Origin: Euglena gracilis
Taxonomy: Eukaryota; Euglenida; Euglenophyceae; Euglenales
DNA: 64,000 nucleotides
Assembly (NCBI GenBank): GCA_039621445.1
Contig: CP154956.1
Coordinates: 19,433,295 to 19,497,294, forward strand
Reading direction: 5' to 3'
In this document: piece after piece, positions 1 through 10,330 of the stretch
How the letters are laid out: the number at the start of each line of letters is the position of its first letter
How positions within the stretch are numbered: position 1 is the first letter of the stretch
Position numbers and translations under genes: made by a program
The notes under the pieces: generated by a model
What the model was told of the DNA's origin: nothing
Seen by the model: the letters and a program-made list of their open reading frames with translations, nothing else
The model's database searches: none

Positions 1-1069
1 GCATCTTTATGCACATAGTCGGTGTTTAAAGCGTACAAATGCCGACCATGTGCGCATTTGCGCAAACTTTTTCCCTTCTGATCTGGCACTCGATACATGC
101 GTTTTTCAGTGCATTTCTGCCTGTTTTCGGAGCAAAGTTGTGCTGTAAGCTCTTCCAATTGTTGTTGTTTCAACAGGCTCTGGGCAGCGAGGTCCGTTTA
201 CGTTCCAGTATACTTGATCGCATCCCTGCATCCCTTTTCAAAACTGGACAAGAGGTCGGTTTGCGCAAATGCGAATACGTTGTCAATGTGCGCATTTGCG
301 CAAACTAACCTCTTCTGACCCAAATTCACGGTATTGTCACATCGCCTTCAGAAGTGCAAATTCTCAGGTATTTGTGGCCGTTCTTCGGGGGAACCATTGA
401 ATGGTCGATGTGCGAAATTGCGCACATCGACCTCCTTCCTTTGTTCAAATTGTGGCTGAAATACTTCAGTCTATTTAAATTTGTGTGATCCCCTCTCCCG
501 TTTCATCAAAGCACAATTTGGCCGGACACATTCCCAATGCAAGTTCCGTGGGGACTCGCGACCCTTCCCTTCCCTTCGGACCACTTTTCCTTCACCCTGC
601 CTTCACAAAATCCCCAGGCGCGCTTTCCTTCCTGCGCTCTTGGCCGTTGTCGGGCCCACCCTAGCCCCTCATGCTTGTTCCCCGCGCTTCGGCAAATGCA
701 CAAAAACACAACTCCAAGGCCGGCAGAAACAAAACAGTGCGTCAAAACCACCGGAGGGAGCCAGCAAGGGTCGCACCTGTCCTCCCAAAGTGAAAAAAAA
801 ATATAAAAACACCAAAACCCCAATACCGCCTCCATTTTGTACGTTCCGGCTCTCCTGCCGGGGGTTTTCGTGGCATACCGACCACCAAAAAAAAAACAGC
901 AAAAAACACAGAGTTCGTGGGGCCGGGGCCAAAAATGGAAATTCAGCCAGATTGTCGTCCACCTGCTCCCTCTCGCTCTCACCAAGATCAAACGCCGCGC
1001 CAAGATCAAAAAAAAACTGGTCGGTTTGTGAAAATGCGCACATCTTAAGTGCGAGATGTGCCACCTAAG
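1..1069. mobile_element. Right part of a GCGCAAAT-type inverted-end element (left end outside window)
   Basis: The stretch ends at 1044-1069 with a 26 bp sequence beginning CTTAAGTGCGA and ending CCTAAG. It matches the right end of the larger element at 4,064-7,319 (same length, about five mismatches). The interior holds the same GCGCATTTGCGCAAA palindromes (about 50-66 and 258-306) and an inverted pair around 408-430. I infer that the window opens inside a second copy whose left end is off the edge. The part from 480 to 1,040 has overlapping open frames on both strands, but none has a recognisable domain and they are treated as chance. Confidence 0.45.
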
Positions 1070-1537
1070 GCAGGGGGGGGGAAATGCGCTCGCCCGGCCT
1101 CGGAAAAAATGCGCAAAAATGCGCAAAAAAATGCGCAAAAAATGCGCATTTTTGGAAAAAATGCGCAAAAATGTGCAAAATCCGAGAAAAAATGCGCAAA
1201 AATCACGAAAATGCAAAAATTACCCAAAAACATGCAAAAATGGCACCAAATTTGAAGAAATTATGTAGAATAATGAGGAAAATGTACGTTTCAAAAAAAG
1301 TCAAAATTTTCAAATTTTTGCAAAAATTGCAAAAATGGTCAAAAAATACGAAAATTTTGGAAAATCACGAAAAAGTGTGCCAAAAAGCAAAAAAATGTGC
1401 TGAAAAAAACGAAAAAATGCGCAAAAAATGCGAAAAATGCGCAAAAATGCGCATTTTTGGAAAATTTGAAAAAATGCGCAAAAAATGCGCAAAAATGCGA
1501 AAAAATGCGAAACGCATTTTCCCCCCCCTGCCTAAGG
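1064..1537. mobile_element. Inverted-end A-rich element with G-tract termini
   Basis: The left end CCTAAGGCAGGGGGGG followed by AAATGCG is mirrored at the right end (1,513-1,537) as CGCATTTT, a C-run and TGCCTAAGG. The interior is an A-rich array of AAAAATGCGC words in both orientations. The open frames across it (Lys/Cys-rich on one strand, Phe-rich on the other) are translations of this repeat. The left end overlaps the terminus of the preceding element, so both share the CCTAAG boundary. Confidence 0.55.
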
Positions 1538-2491
1538 TCAACTTGATGAGAGCAAGTTCTTCATCACAACGGCCATTTTCCACACCTGTGACACCATAAA
1601 GGAGGGCTGGGGAGGAATGGTGGTGGAGCGCAAAGAGGCGTTCAAACAATGCTCGGAGGACTGTGTAGATGTCTTGCCATGATGGCTGTGAATTGGTGGT
1701 GTGATGGTTGACGATCGGGGTTGGATTGTGTACAGGTCCGGAAAGTGTGTTACAGGTTTACTGTTTAAACATGTTGAAAACATGTTTTAAACAGGCGAAA
1801 GAGATTTCCAAATCACTTCATGAATTAGGCGATTCCCCTATGTTTTTCAGGAAAAATGCCTGGTGGAAGTGGTTGAACACCCACCTCTTTCCATTCCCCA
1901 TGTGCAAGGCCAACACTCACTGACTTCCTGGCCCTTCCGGAGATAAAAATTAAGGCAGGTTCTTTCAGTTGGACACAAGAAAACAGAAAAAATCAGTACA
2001 CCAAAAAAAAACAAGTTTAGGTGCGTGCTGAACCATCAGCAGGGCCCTCGTTTCCAGTGCCAGCTTCTGCGGCTCCAGCTGCGCTGCAGGGGAAGGGGAG
2101 CGAGACACGTGTCGGCCGCTGAGAGAAGAGGAGGAACGTCTGGCACAGATCGCATTGGAGCTACAAAGGGGAAGAAAAGAGCAAGACGCTTCGGGGCAGT
2201 TGGTTAACCACAAGGTTCAACCCCAGCGAAACACAAAAGCATTGGCACCTTGATTGACAGTTTTGCCTCGTCTCGCCTAACTTTGACCCATCGACCCCAG
2301 TGATCTACCACTTTGATGCTTGGAAAAAATTCAACAGCCAGGAAGAAAGAGGAGGAGAGAAAGCGGCAGCATCCATGCAAAAATGCATTGCCGTAGACCA
2401 AAACTCCAATGGGGTGCGTGCGCAGGCGAGGGGCAGAAATGCAACAAGGCACCTCAAAATATGCAATGGACTTGGCCCACTTCATGACAAT
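1538..2491. other. Non-repetitive stretch, no gene recognised
   Basis: About 950 bp of mixed-composition sequence lacking homopolymer modules. Short open frames of 60-110 codons occur on both strands (for example 1,708-1,923 plus and 1,538-1,783 minus). None shows a domain, signal peptide or repeat that I can identify. It could be a decayed gene fragment or spacer. Confidence 0.4.
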
Positions 2492-2656
2492 TGCAACTGG
2501 CAGTGCAGTGCAGGCAGTGGCAGCACAATGCAATAGCCGTGGCAGTGCAGCTCAGCGCGGTTGCAGTGACAAGGCAATGTGTTAGGGCAGAGAACAAAGA
2601 GGAAGTGGCAGTGACAGTGTGCAGTGGCAGTGCAGTGCAGTGCAGTGCAGTGAAGT
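2492..2656. repeat. CAGTG-rich simple repeat
   Basis: Irregular tandem GCAGT/GCAGTG words, densest around 2,500-2,560 and 2,615-2,655, ending in several perfect GCAGT units. Frames through it in both directions give Cys/His/Ala-rich chance peptides. Confidence 0.7.
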
Positions 2657-4063
2657 CTTGTCATGAAGTGAGGCAAATCCAATGCAAAAAAAGTGGGGGG
2701 CAATTTCCCCAAAAATGCAAATCATGCAACGTATGGCAACATTTCGCCCATGCCCTCCTGCTGTGACATGTGGGCACTGGTCTCTGGCTGGGTTACGTCT
2801 GGGGAGCGGCTCAGCCACCGCGACCGAGACCCAGACCGCTGAGGTCATCGGTGTGGGAAACAGCCCCACAACTTCTGGGGGAGTTCTGTGTTCTGCAAGG
2901 GAGGGGAATGCCCTGATCTTCATTTCCATTTGGAATCGGGTTGCTTAAAAGGAAACCTCCTGTGGCTTGAAAGCAGTGAATCTGAAAACCCCCAAACCTG
3001 TGGCACCTTTGGCGCTGGATGGGCACTTTTGATCATTCCTAGTTGAGCCAAAAAAAGAGGCAATTGCTCTGAAAAAATTAGTTAACACCCCTTGGGGGGC
3101 GAGGGACGGACACACCTGAAGCAGTGGTGTGCCACTCCAGCCAAAATGGACTAAAATCAATGCGTTTTGGTCAAATTTCCAAAAAAAAAGTTCCGGTGCC
3201 CTTTGTCTATGGGTGTGTCTGATCCCATCCTCCCGGGCAGGGTTTTTTTTTAAGACCGGGGGGGGGGCCACCCACCAGGTGGGTGAGGCCGGGGGCCTGG
3301 GGGGGGGGGGGGCCTGGGTGACCCACTCAATGGCCAAAAAATCGTGAATGCCAAAAAGAGCACCTTTTTCCAAAAAAAAATTTGCGCCTTTGGTGCCGAA
3401 AAGTATATCCCACCCCGGCCCCCCTCCAAGCCGGGGTCGCAGAGTCGGCGGCGGTGTGGCAGTGCCACGCCACGGCGGTGGCCTCCCACGCCTCGGCCCG
3501 GGGTGGACGCCAGGGGCGGGGGGGGGGGGGAGTGGCTTAGGCCAAACAGAACTTGTGCTGTCGGGTTTCCATATGGCCTCAAACGGCCGAAAACGGAAGG
3601 GAAAAGAAAAGCAGGCCCTGTGCACTGTGTGCGTCGCGTACGCAGGAGGGGAGAGGGGTGTGCATGCATGCGCACGGAATCTTGCACATAGCACCCCGGT
3701 CCCACGCCCAGGGGGGGGGGGCTCATCCGGACCCACCCACCCTTCCCCCCCCTCCCCCCCGGGGTCCAGACTTAAAAAAAGAACCCCTGCTCCCAGGGCT
3801 ACTGACTGATTTTTTTTATCGGAGTGAATGTTTTCAATTTTTTTTAGTACCAGAACCCCCCCTTTGTCCACTGTGACTGTTTTTTTTTGGGTGCCTTTTA
3901 TCCCTTCTTGTGGCCTGGCGGTTCGCCTCTGGCCCTTTTTGTCTGTGTACGTGAAGTTCCCCCCCCAACCCAACCCATGGTGGGGTCGGCCAGAATTGGC
4001 CGCCTAAATCAATGGTGTTAAAAAAAGCAAGCCCCCAGAGGGGATTTGCCAAGAGGTAGTTGT
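2657..4063. other. G/C homopolymer-rich intergenic mosaic
   Basis: Contains many G-runs (3,258-3,315, 3,517-3,531, 3,710-3,720) and C-runs (3,743-3,762, 3,960-3,967). A 342-codon minus-strand frame (2,945-3,973) crosses these and is Pro/Gly-rich low complexity, not a credible gene. 3,997-4,004 carries GCCGCCTA, related to the terminus of the next element. Confidence 0.4.
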
Positions 4064-4436
4064 CTTAGGCGGCCGAATTGGCACTTAAAGGTTTTTCCTT
4101 TAGAATCTGCGCATTTGCGCAAATGCGCAAATTTTACGAAATTCCTGGGACCCTGTACCCTGACACAGGGAACACAATTTAATGACTTGTGTTGGAGGGG
4201 AGTAACTACCAGGAGTTTGGTGTAAATGCTGCTAACCAAGCAACGCGAAGAGGGCAGAGGGTGAGACTTGTGCTGTTATATGTCAAACAGGAGAGAGGCA
4301 CACACCCCTTGTTACGACACTTGGAAATGGTGCTGACGTGCTGGCTGAACTGGCTTGGATACTACCGCCGCTGACAAGAACACATTGAGCCTCGTTACAT
4401 CATATGCTACAGACTACGTCAGCCAGCCATCACGCA

Positions 4437-4882
4437 ACTCATTTGTGTTAATGGGCGCATTTGCGCAAATAAAAACAATTGTGTTTATGGGCGCATTTGC
4501 GCAAATAAAACATGCAACGATGATGTTAAAATAAATGTTTTGTGGGCGCATTTGCGCAAATAAACATAACTTTGTTGGTGTGCGCATTTGCACAAATGCG
4601 CACACCAACAAAGTTGTGTTTATTTGCGCAAATGCGCCCACAAACATGTATTTTTACTTTCCATGTTAAAAGACACCAATGAGGACCATGACCGTACGAG
4701 GTTTTAAAACGTGTTGGGCGTGTTGGTGCGCGCAATTGCGCAAATAAACACAATTACGTTTGTTTGCGCATTTGCGCAAATGCGCAAACAAACATTTAAT
4801 AAACCGCTTCAAGATGATGTGTTTCAGCTAGCCTTAACGCACACAAACAAAGTTGTGTTTATTTGCACAAATGTGCAAATGA
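4437..4882. repeat. Cluster of GTTTATTTGCGCAAATGCGC palindromes
   Basis: At least six copies of a motif built on TTTGCGCAAATGCGC, often flanked by GTTTATT and AATAAAC so that each forms a near-perfect hairpin (for example 4,576-4,638 and 4,733-4,795). Spacing is irregular, with unrelated sequence between copies, so this is not a simple tandem array. Confidence 0.75.
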
Positions 4883-5009
4883 ACAAACATCAGTTGTGCG
4901 ATACCATCTCCTCGTCCGTGACAGCTGGCGAACGCAATTCCTCGCGCCAACCATTGATTTGCGCCACAATCACATGGCGATGAAATTTGCGATGAGAGGT
5001 AGTGTGCAT

Positions 5010-5310
5010 GCTTGTGCTTACCAACCGGGGGGGGGAGAGGGGGATGTGGGTGCTATAGGGTGCCTGCCCCTAGCAGGCACACTCCCCTGGGGGGATAGGG
5101 GTCCGGGCCAGACCCAGAAAATTTTCATTGAAAATGGCCTTTTCCGGGCCCCCGGCACCTTCGGCGCCGGGGTCGGAGGGGGGTGCCTGCTAGGGGCAGG
5201 CACCCCCCAAAACCCTACCCCCCCCCCGGGGGGTCAGATCGGGTGCTATGGGGTGCCTGCCCCTAGCACCCACCCACCCCCGTGGGGTAGGCACCCGACT
5301 AAGCACAAGC
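5010..5310. mobile_element. 300 bp inverted-end insertion with 9 bp flanking direct repeat
   Basis: Inverted ends GCTTGTGCTTA (5,010-5,020) and TAAGCACAAGC (5,300-5,310). The direct repeat GGTAGTGTG lies just outside at 4,998-5,006 and 5,313-5,321, which looks like a target-site duplication. The interior holds three palindromes on GGGTGCCTGCCCCTAGC (about 5,058-5,085, 5,180-5,204, 5,250-5,275), C/G-runs and a GGCGCC hairpin. A 9 bp duplication is typical of Mutator-like elements, but no transposase is present, so that placement is inference. Confidence 0.6.
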
Positions 5311-6164
5311 CTGGTAGTGTGTAGTGTTCACTGGAACACAGCATCTGACTGGCCAAAATTTGCCTGTCTTACATGTGTACATTTGCACTGCTGTTCCCTG
5401 GCCCCAACGGCCTGTGGTTTTGGCGTCATCCGTTTGGCAATTAAACGTCATGAATTGAAGACATGCAAACGACCTGTGATTGTTCAACACCTTTTCTGCA
5501 ACAGGACTGCATTACAAGAATTCAAAATTTGGCACCTGAAACACCTGGGATGTGTCCGGCCGTAGTCCGTTTTCTGGCTATTCTCCACCATTTTCCCCTT
5601 GAAATACGTAAAACACACCAGTTTTTGTTCATAATTTGGGGGGGGGGAGTGAGTCCCACAGCTTTGATGCGACCAATCCAGTGGTAAAGGTTCAACACTT
5701 CCTTGCACCCAAAGTAACGGGTGTTTGAGGGCTACCTTTCTCCGGCTCATGCACTGGCACCACGTCATCCCCCCAGTCTCACGCCCCGGTTGCGGGGTAT
5801 AACGTGGCCGCTTCCGTGTGTGTTGTTGTGCCGGGGAGGTGGATGCCGGTCTGGTGGGTGCTGAAGCATCAGCAGCTGATGTGGCTGCAGCAGTGGAGCC
5901 GAGGCCGCGGGCCAGTGGCGGGGCCCTTGGGATCCTAAAATCGGTGCCGGTGGATGTGTACCGTTACTGGGTGGCTGCGCACCCACCTTCAGGAGATCCT
6001 CTGTCTCCGTCTTTTGTGGGACCTGTCCATGCACCAGATACGGCACCATAGCACCATATACCAGAGGAGACGGTGCAGCCATTTGGGTTGAACCCGTTCA
6101 GAAGCCACTAAGGTTGGTTGTTGGAGTGCCAAGTGAAATCGCTTTTTACTCCTCCGTTGGTGGG

Positions 6165-6660
6165 TTATTTGCGCATTTGCGCACATCACATGGTTTATTT
6201 GCGCAAATGCGCAAATAAACCAAATGTAAATTGTGCAGTTTTCTCGTGCTGTTTATTTGCGCATTTGCGCCCACAAACAATGTGATGTGCACAAATGCGC
6301 AAATAGACCACATCTGCTGCTGGCTTTGACGGTCACACCCTTCTTCTGTGTGTTTATTTGCGCATTTGCGCAAATAAACAAAGAGCATTTTCATTTGCGC
6401 ACTTGCGCAAATGCGCGCATAAACATAATGTTTGTTTGTGTGCGCATTTGCGCCCATAAGCTTGCGTGTTGGCAAACACTGTGACAAACTTACCAACTGG
6501 ACGGCCCGTTGGTCTGCGCACTCACAGCTCCTTTGTCACACCGTTTTTCAACGGCGTCAGTTCACGGGTACTAAAGCCCAATCCTTGAAGGACACGTTTA
6601 CGTTTATTTGCGCAAATGCGCAAATAAACATAAACATGTTGGTGCGCGCATTTGCACAAA
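6165..6660. repeat. Second cluster of GCGCAAAT palindromes
   Basis: About eight copies of the TTTGCGCAAAT/ATTTGCGCATTTGCGC hairpin motif, many flanked by GTTTATT (6,168-6,222, 6,250-6,285, 6,351-6,425, 6,437-6,455, 6,603-6,665). Same family as 4,437-4,882. Confidence 0.75.
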
Positions 6661-7319
6661 TAAACACAATTTTGTCCTTCCAGTGTTGGGCTTCTTCCGC
6701 CGAGTTCTTTGCCACACAACTGGTTGTGTGGATCCTGGGTATAAGTTGGGTGGGAGACACCCATCCCCCTCATTCCCTATCCTATGGACCCTATTTCTTC
6801 CCCCCTGCGCTTCCCTTGCCCAACATCCCACACTTGCCCTCCTCTTACTACGTCCTTCCCACCGGCTCGGTCACACCACACCCACACCCCCCGGCACCTC
6901 CTCCCCGCACTTTAACAAACAGCCCTAAAACAACACAGCAAGGCGTCGCAAGCAAAGCAGTCCGGCAAACACCCAGGACACACACTGCCGGCAGCTCGGG
7001 CACACCCGAGGACACAGCTGAAAGAAGCAACAAGGGCAGTAAAGGTCCCGTTCCTTTGGTGCTTTTTTGTGTTTTTTTCAGGGGGGTTCGACGTACAAAG
7101 TCCATTTTCGGACACCCCAAAAACACCATTCTTTGCCAAAGTCCCGGGGGTCACACCGCCAAAACAGAATTTCGCTCATTTTTTGCACTCTCTTGTCAAC
7201 GTGTTTTCAAACCCCCCCGACCTTCACAGCCGAATCAAAGCAGAATCAAAAAAATTCGCAAATTTGCGCAAGTGCACAAATAAAAATAAAAAGCTTAAGT
7301 GCGAATTAGGCCGCCTAAG

Positions 7320-7765
7320 CTTGTGGCTTGCCCATTGGTGACAGGTGCCCACCCACAACATGGGGGCAGTGGGGGGCATGTGGGTAGTGGGGGGGGGGGC
7401 TGGAGAGAAATGGAAGCCAACCAACCACCCATCCTGAAAACATCGATGGGCCGGACAAAGAAGATCTGGCAGATGTGGACGACAAAGAGGAAGACCGTGA
7501 TTCAGGAGGAGAGGACGTATTTGGCAAGAGTGCGATGTCCATGTTTTCTTTGAAGGCTCCTGACTGAGAGGGGGTGGGAAAGACTGTACCCGGCAGGAAA
7601 ATTTTGGATTTTGGAATAGATGGTGCAAAAACTATCTTTCAGTTTTTTGCACTCTCCTGCTGTAGAGCCCAGGGCTTAGAAACAATTAACCACAAAAGGG
7701 AAATTGAAATGGAGCAAGCCTCGATCATCAGCCATGTGGTTTCTTTGCATGAATTGTTTCAACTT
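7320..7765. other. Short non-repetitive stretch, nothing recognised
   Basis: About 450 bp after the 3.26 kb element, with a G-run at 7,390-7,398. No gene or RNA feature could be supported. Confidence 0.35.
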
Positions 7766-7863
7766 TAAACCGGCATTTGGGACGCCGGGTTCACAACAGA
7801 ACCAGCGTCCCCGAAAGAACCAGCGTTTGGGAACGCCGGTTCCGTCCAAAACCTGGTGTCCGG
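7766..7863. repeat. GACGCCGG hairpin repeat (locus 1)
   Basis: Contains GGGACGCCGGGTTCACAACA followed by GAACCAGCG, and later GGAACGCCGGTTCCGTCC. It is a diverged member of the GACGCCGGTTCTGTCC stem-loop family found at seven further loci in this window. A short relic, GCGGTTCCGGACGGAACCGG, sits nearby at 8,275-8,294. Confidence 0.65.
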
Positions 7864-8265
7864 AATAAAAAGGTACTTCGGCCTGAAAAGTATGCCTATG
7901 TAAGCCCAGAACAGGAGATAGCCAGAAGTTGTGAGGTATAAGGGGCACAATTGTTGACAGGTTTTCAGCGTGGTCGGCGCACAACACCACAAAGCCACCC
8001 CCGCCTCGGCACAAAGTTCTTGCCACTGGGACAAAGCATCCGCTTTTTCCTATGGAGTATGTATCAGAGAGATACTCTACATCCACCGTAAACTTTGCTG
8101 CAAACCACTCGTCCAAATTTTCAATGACGCAATTTTTGGTGTCGAAAGTTCTTGAAAATCCCGCAAAGGGCCCAAACTAAACTTTTCCAATCCTGACCAC
8201 CCCTGGCCTTCGACTTTTTGGTAAAAATGTCCTCAAAAAGGGCGGTGTCAGCCGCTAGACCTTGA
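7864..8265 (-). pseudogene. Decayed tyrosine-recombinase-family gene fragment
   Basis: Two minus-strand frames in different registers read as pieces of the family seen better at 16,600-17,560 and 57,784-58,512. About 8,231-8,254 encodes AADTALFEDIFT, matching PADTALFGGTFS of the 17 kb copy and the region around LFGDTFVG of the 58 kb copy. About 8,075-8,116 encodes LDEWFAA, matching LDEWFTAFAKWT and DDWLLAFALWT. A further stretch to 7,870 shares the pattern FW..IG.LF..KY...PD..FWTE with 17,710-17,820 and 20,340-20,440. The catalytic half is absent and the registers are broken, so it is a relic. Family assignment rests on similarity to the better copies in this window. Confidence 0.5.
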
Positions 8266-9040
8266 GGCTCAAAAGCGGTTCCGGACGGAACCGGCGTTCC
8301 CCACCCTTTTTCTGATATAGAGGTCCTGATATGCCCCCAGTGCATTCATTAGAGCCTGAGAATATGGGTAATCACATCTGAGCAGTTTTTGGGGTGTCTT
8401 CTACCAGAAATTGGGGGTTTTTGTGTGAATTCTGTTTGGCCAATTTTGGGGAACTTCGGAAATAGAATACCATGCAGCATCGCTGAAATCTAACACCATC
8501 CGCTGAAAGCCCTTGAGAAGAGCTTTCGATCAAAGAAACATTGGAATTTCGAATTTGCAAACAGGGTCGTAACATGCATTTGCCGATTTTCAGAGCGTTG
8601 CACAACGTGGCAGAGTTCTGTGGAAACCAAGCGAAAGGTCTTGGGGAGAGCTTTCGATTGATATGCAATTTGAAACCTGAACTCTGGGATTTGACAAAAT
8701 ATGTCAAATTTTGGAATGCACGATCGCTGAAAATCAGAGCTCTGTGCATTTTGCCTGAATTCTGTGGCCATCTTTCAAAAGTCCTTGAGAAGAGCTTTCG
8801 ATTGATGGGTACCATGGCTTCAGAAGTGTGAAATCTACCTGTTTCCATCGGCGACCAATTCCGACCAAATCGGGTGTGAAGCCGGAACCCCCTACACACG
8901 GTTTCAGAACCTGTGTCCAGGACGCCGGCTTGGGGGTGAAGCCCATGCCTGGGACGCCTGTTCGGGTGGTTTGCGCGCCTGGCCCCAAATACAGCCCGTT
9001 TTGGCCATTTTTAACCCCCCCCCTAATTGTAGAGCGGGTG

Positions 9041-9105
9041 CTCTTGTAGTGGACGCTCGCTTCGCCAGAGGGGGGGTGCTCTTATATTTGGACCCTGCAC
9101 TTGTA
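9041..9105. repeat. 65 bp direct repeat, copy 1
   Basis: Begins CTCTTGTAGTGGACGCTCGC and continues through TTCGCCAGAG and a G7 tract to GGACCCTGCACTTGTA. It is nearly identical to 9,332-9,396, 291 bp downstream and in the same orientation. Confidence 0.8.
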
Positions 9106-9331
9106 CACACACGTTTTCCTGCAGCGTTCCAGCGCCTAGTCAGTTTCCGGTCCCCTCAGCCTCCCTTCCTCCACCTAAACCGGCAGCCAAGCGCAAACGG
9201 CAGCCGAGGTTGGAGGACTCTTCAGTCGCTGAGCTCTGGGAAGCTTGCCTTTTTGAGGCAAGTTACAAACCTTGCCACAATCACATGGAATTACTGCCTT
9301 GCTTCTACTTCCACTGGTTTTCCAGGGGGAG

Positions 9332-9396
9332 CTCTTGTAGTGGACGCTCGCTTCGCCAGAGGGGGGGTGCTCTACTATTTGGACCCTGCTCTTGTA
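9332..9396. repeat. 65 bp direct repeat, copy 2
   Basis: Second copy of the 9,041-9,105 segment, with a few substitutions near TGCTCTACTATTTGG. Confidence 0.8.
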
Positions 9397-9785
9397 GAGG
9401 GCATGCCCTACCATTGGGGGGGGGGGGTGGTTTAGGCCATTTGGGGTGAAAAACATCGAAATTTCCATATATATATATGGTGGGGAATGAAAGAAAATCA
9501 CTGGGGATTTATAATAAAGCCCTCAGAACACTCTCAGGGCATGTCATTTTAACAACACTAGACTCTCGGCCTGTTGGGATATGGAGGGGGGGTGCCCCCA
9601 AATGTAGGTCCCCTCCCCATGACACAACGGGGCTGTGTGCATCGTTCAGGTGCCAAGTCACCCCTCAATCGAAAGCTGTTTTCAACAGACAACCAGCGGT
9701 GGCCAGCCATCAGATTCTCCCACGCTTCACAGGGGAGATCAGGCAGTGACTTTTGGGACTTTGGACCCCCCTCCCCCCCCCCCCT

Positions 9786-10115
9786 AGGTGAAGTTCACCG
9801 TTTGAAATTCACTGGGGGATCCCAGACCCCCCTCTGCATAACCCAATGGTGAACTTCACCGGTGAAGTTCACCACAAGAGCACTTTTTTTGGCCAAAAAA
9901 AATGGCCAAAATGACATTCTGGGCAAGTTTTCGGAAATTTCGATAAAATTCCATGAACCATCAACCTCAAAATGACCGTTTTGAGAGGAAAAGGGGCAAA
10001 TTTTCACCCATCAAAGTCTCACCACCAACCATCAAAAAGGTGAAGTTCACTGGTGAACTTTTACCGCCGAAAGTATCCCCTCCCCCCGGTGAACATTCAC
10101 CGATGAAGTTCCCGG
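9786..10115. repeat. GGTGAAGTTCACC palindrome cluster
   Basis: GGTGAAGTTCACC or close variants at 9,786, 9,849-9,873 (back-to-back GGTGAACTTCACC and GGTGAAGTTCACC), 10,038-10,066 and 10,087-10,112, with C/G-runs between. Confidence 0.65.
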
Positions 10116-10214
10116 GGAGGGGGGGGGGTCTCGAGACCCCCCACTGCCTAACCTCCAGGTGACTTGGTGGGACCCCTGGGCCCCTAATATGCAGTTCCTT
10201 GTGAAGGGGGGGGA

Positions 10215-10330
10215 GGTCGGAGCCCCCCACCCCAGGTGCTGGTTCGGGCGTGAAGCCGGTGCCTCGGACGAACCTCAGCCCGAACAGGGGTCCCAGGCAC
10301 AGGCTTCACACCCAAACCGGCGTCTGAGGA
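10215..10330. repeat. GTTCGGGCGTGAAGCC repeat
   Basis: Inverted arrangement of GGTTCGGGCGTGAAGCCGGT and its approximate reverse complement (GGCTTCACACCCAAACCGG, about 10,302-10,320). The family recurs at 8,870-8,970, 15,430-15,530, 26,590-26,762 and 33,040-33,155 (mirror 59,100-59,215). Confidence 0.6.

Larger units (their letters stand above)
4064..7319. mobile_element. 3.26 kb element with inverted ends and internal GCGCAAAT hairpins
   Basis: The left terminus 4,064-4,089 starts CTTAGGCGGCC and continues AATT, GCACTTAA. The right terminus 7,294-7,319 is its near-perfect reverse complement (about two mismatches in 26). Immediately inside both ends lie GCGCAAAT-type words (4,109-4,130 and 7,256-7,278). 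Two internal clusters (4,440-4,880 and 6,165-6,660) repeat the same palindrome. The 283-codon frame at 6,432-7,283 mostly translates this repeat plus Pro/Ser/Thr-rich sequence and has no recognisable transposase. The structure fits a non-autonomous TIR element with many internal copies of its subterminal motif. I did not find a convincing target-site duplication. Confidence 0.6.

Noticed and set aside
506-1216. 236-codon minus-strand open frame
   Set aside because: Phe/Cys/Ala/His-rich because it translates the AAAATGCGC repeat; other frames on both strands are also open.
1538-1783. Weak resemblance of minus-strand peptides to the recombinase family
   Set aside because: Only a few scattered residues agree; not enough to call.
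2945-3973. 342-codon minus-strand open frame
   Set aside because: Composition is dominated by translated C-runs; no conserved motif.
6432-7283. 283-codon open frame
   Set aside because: The first part repeats the GCGCAAAT motif and the rest is Pro/Ser/Thr-rich with no domain; it also runs into the element terminus.
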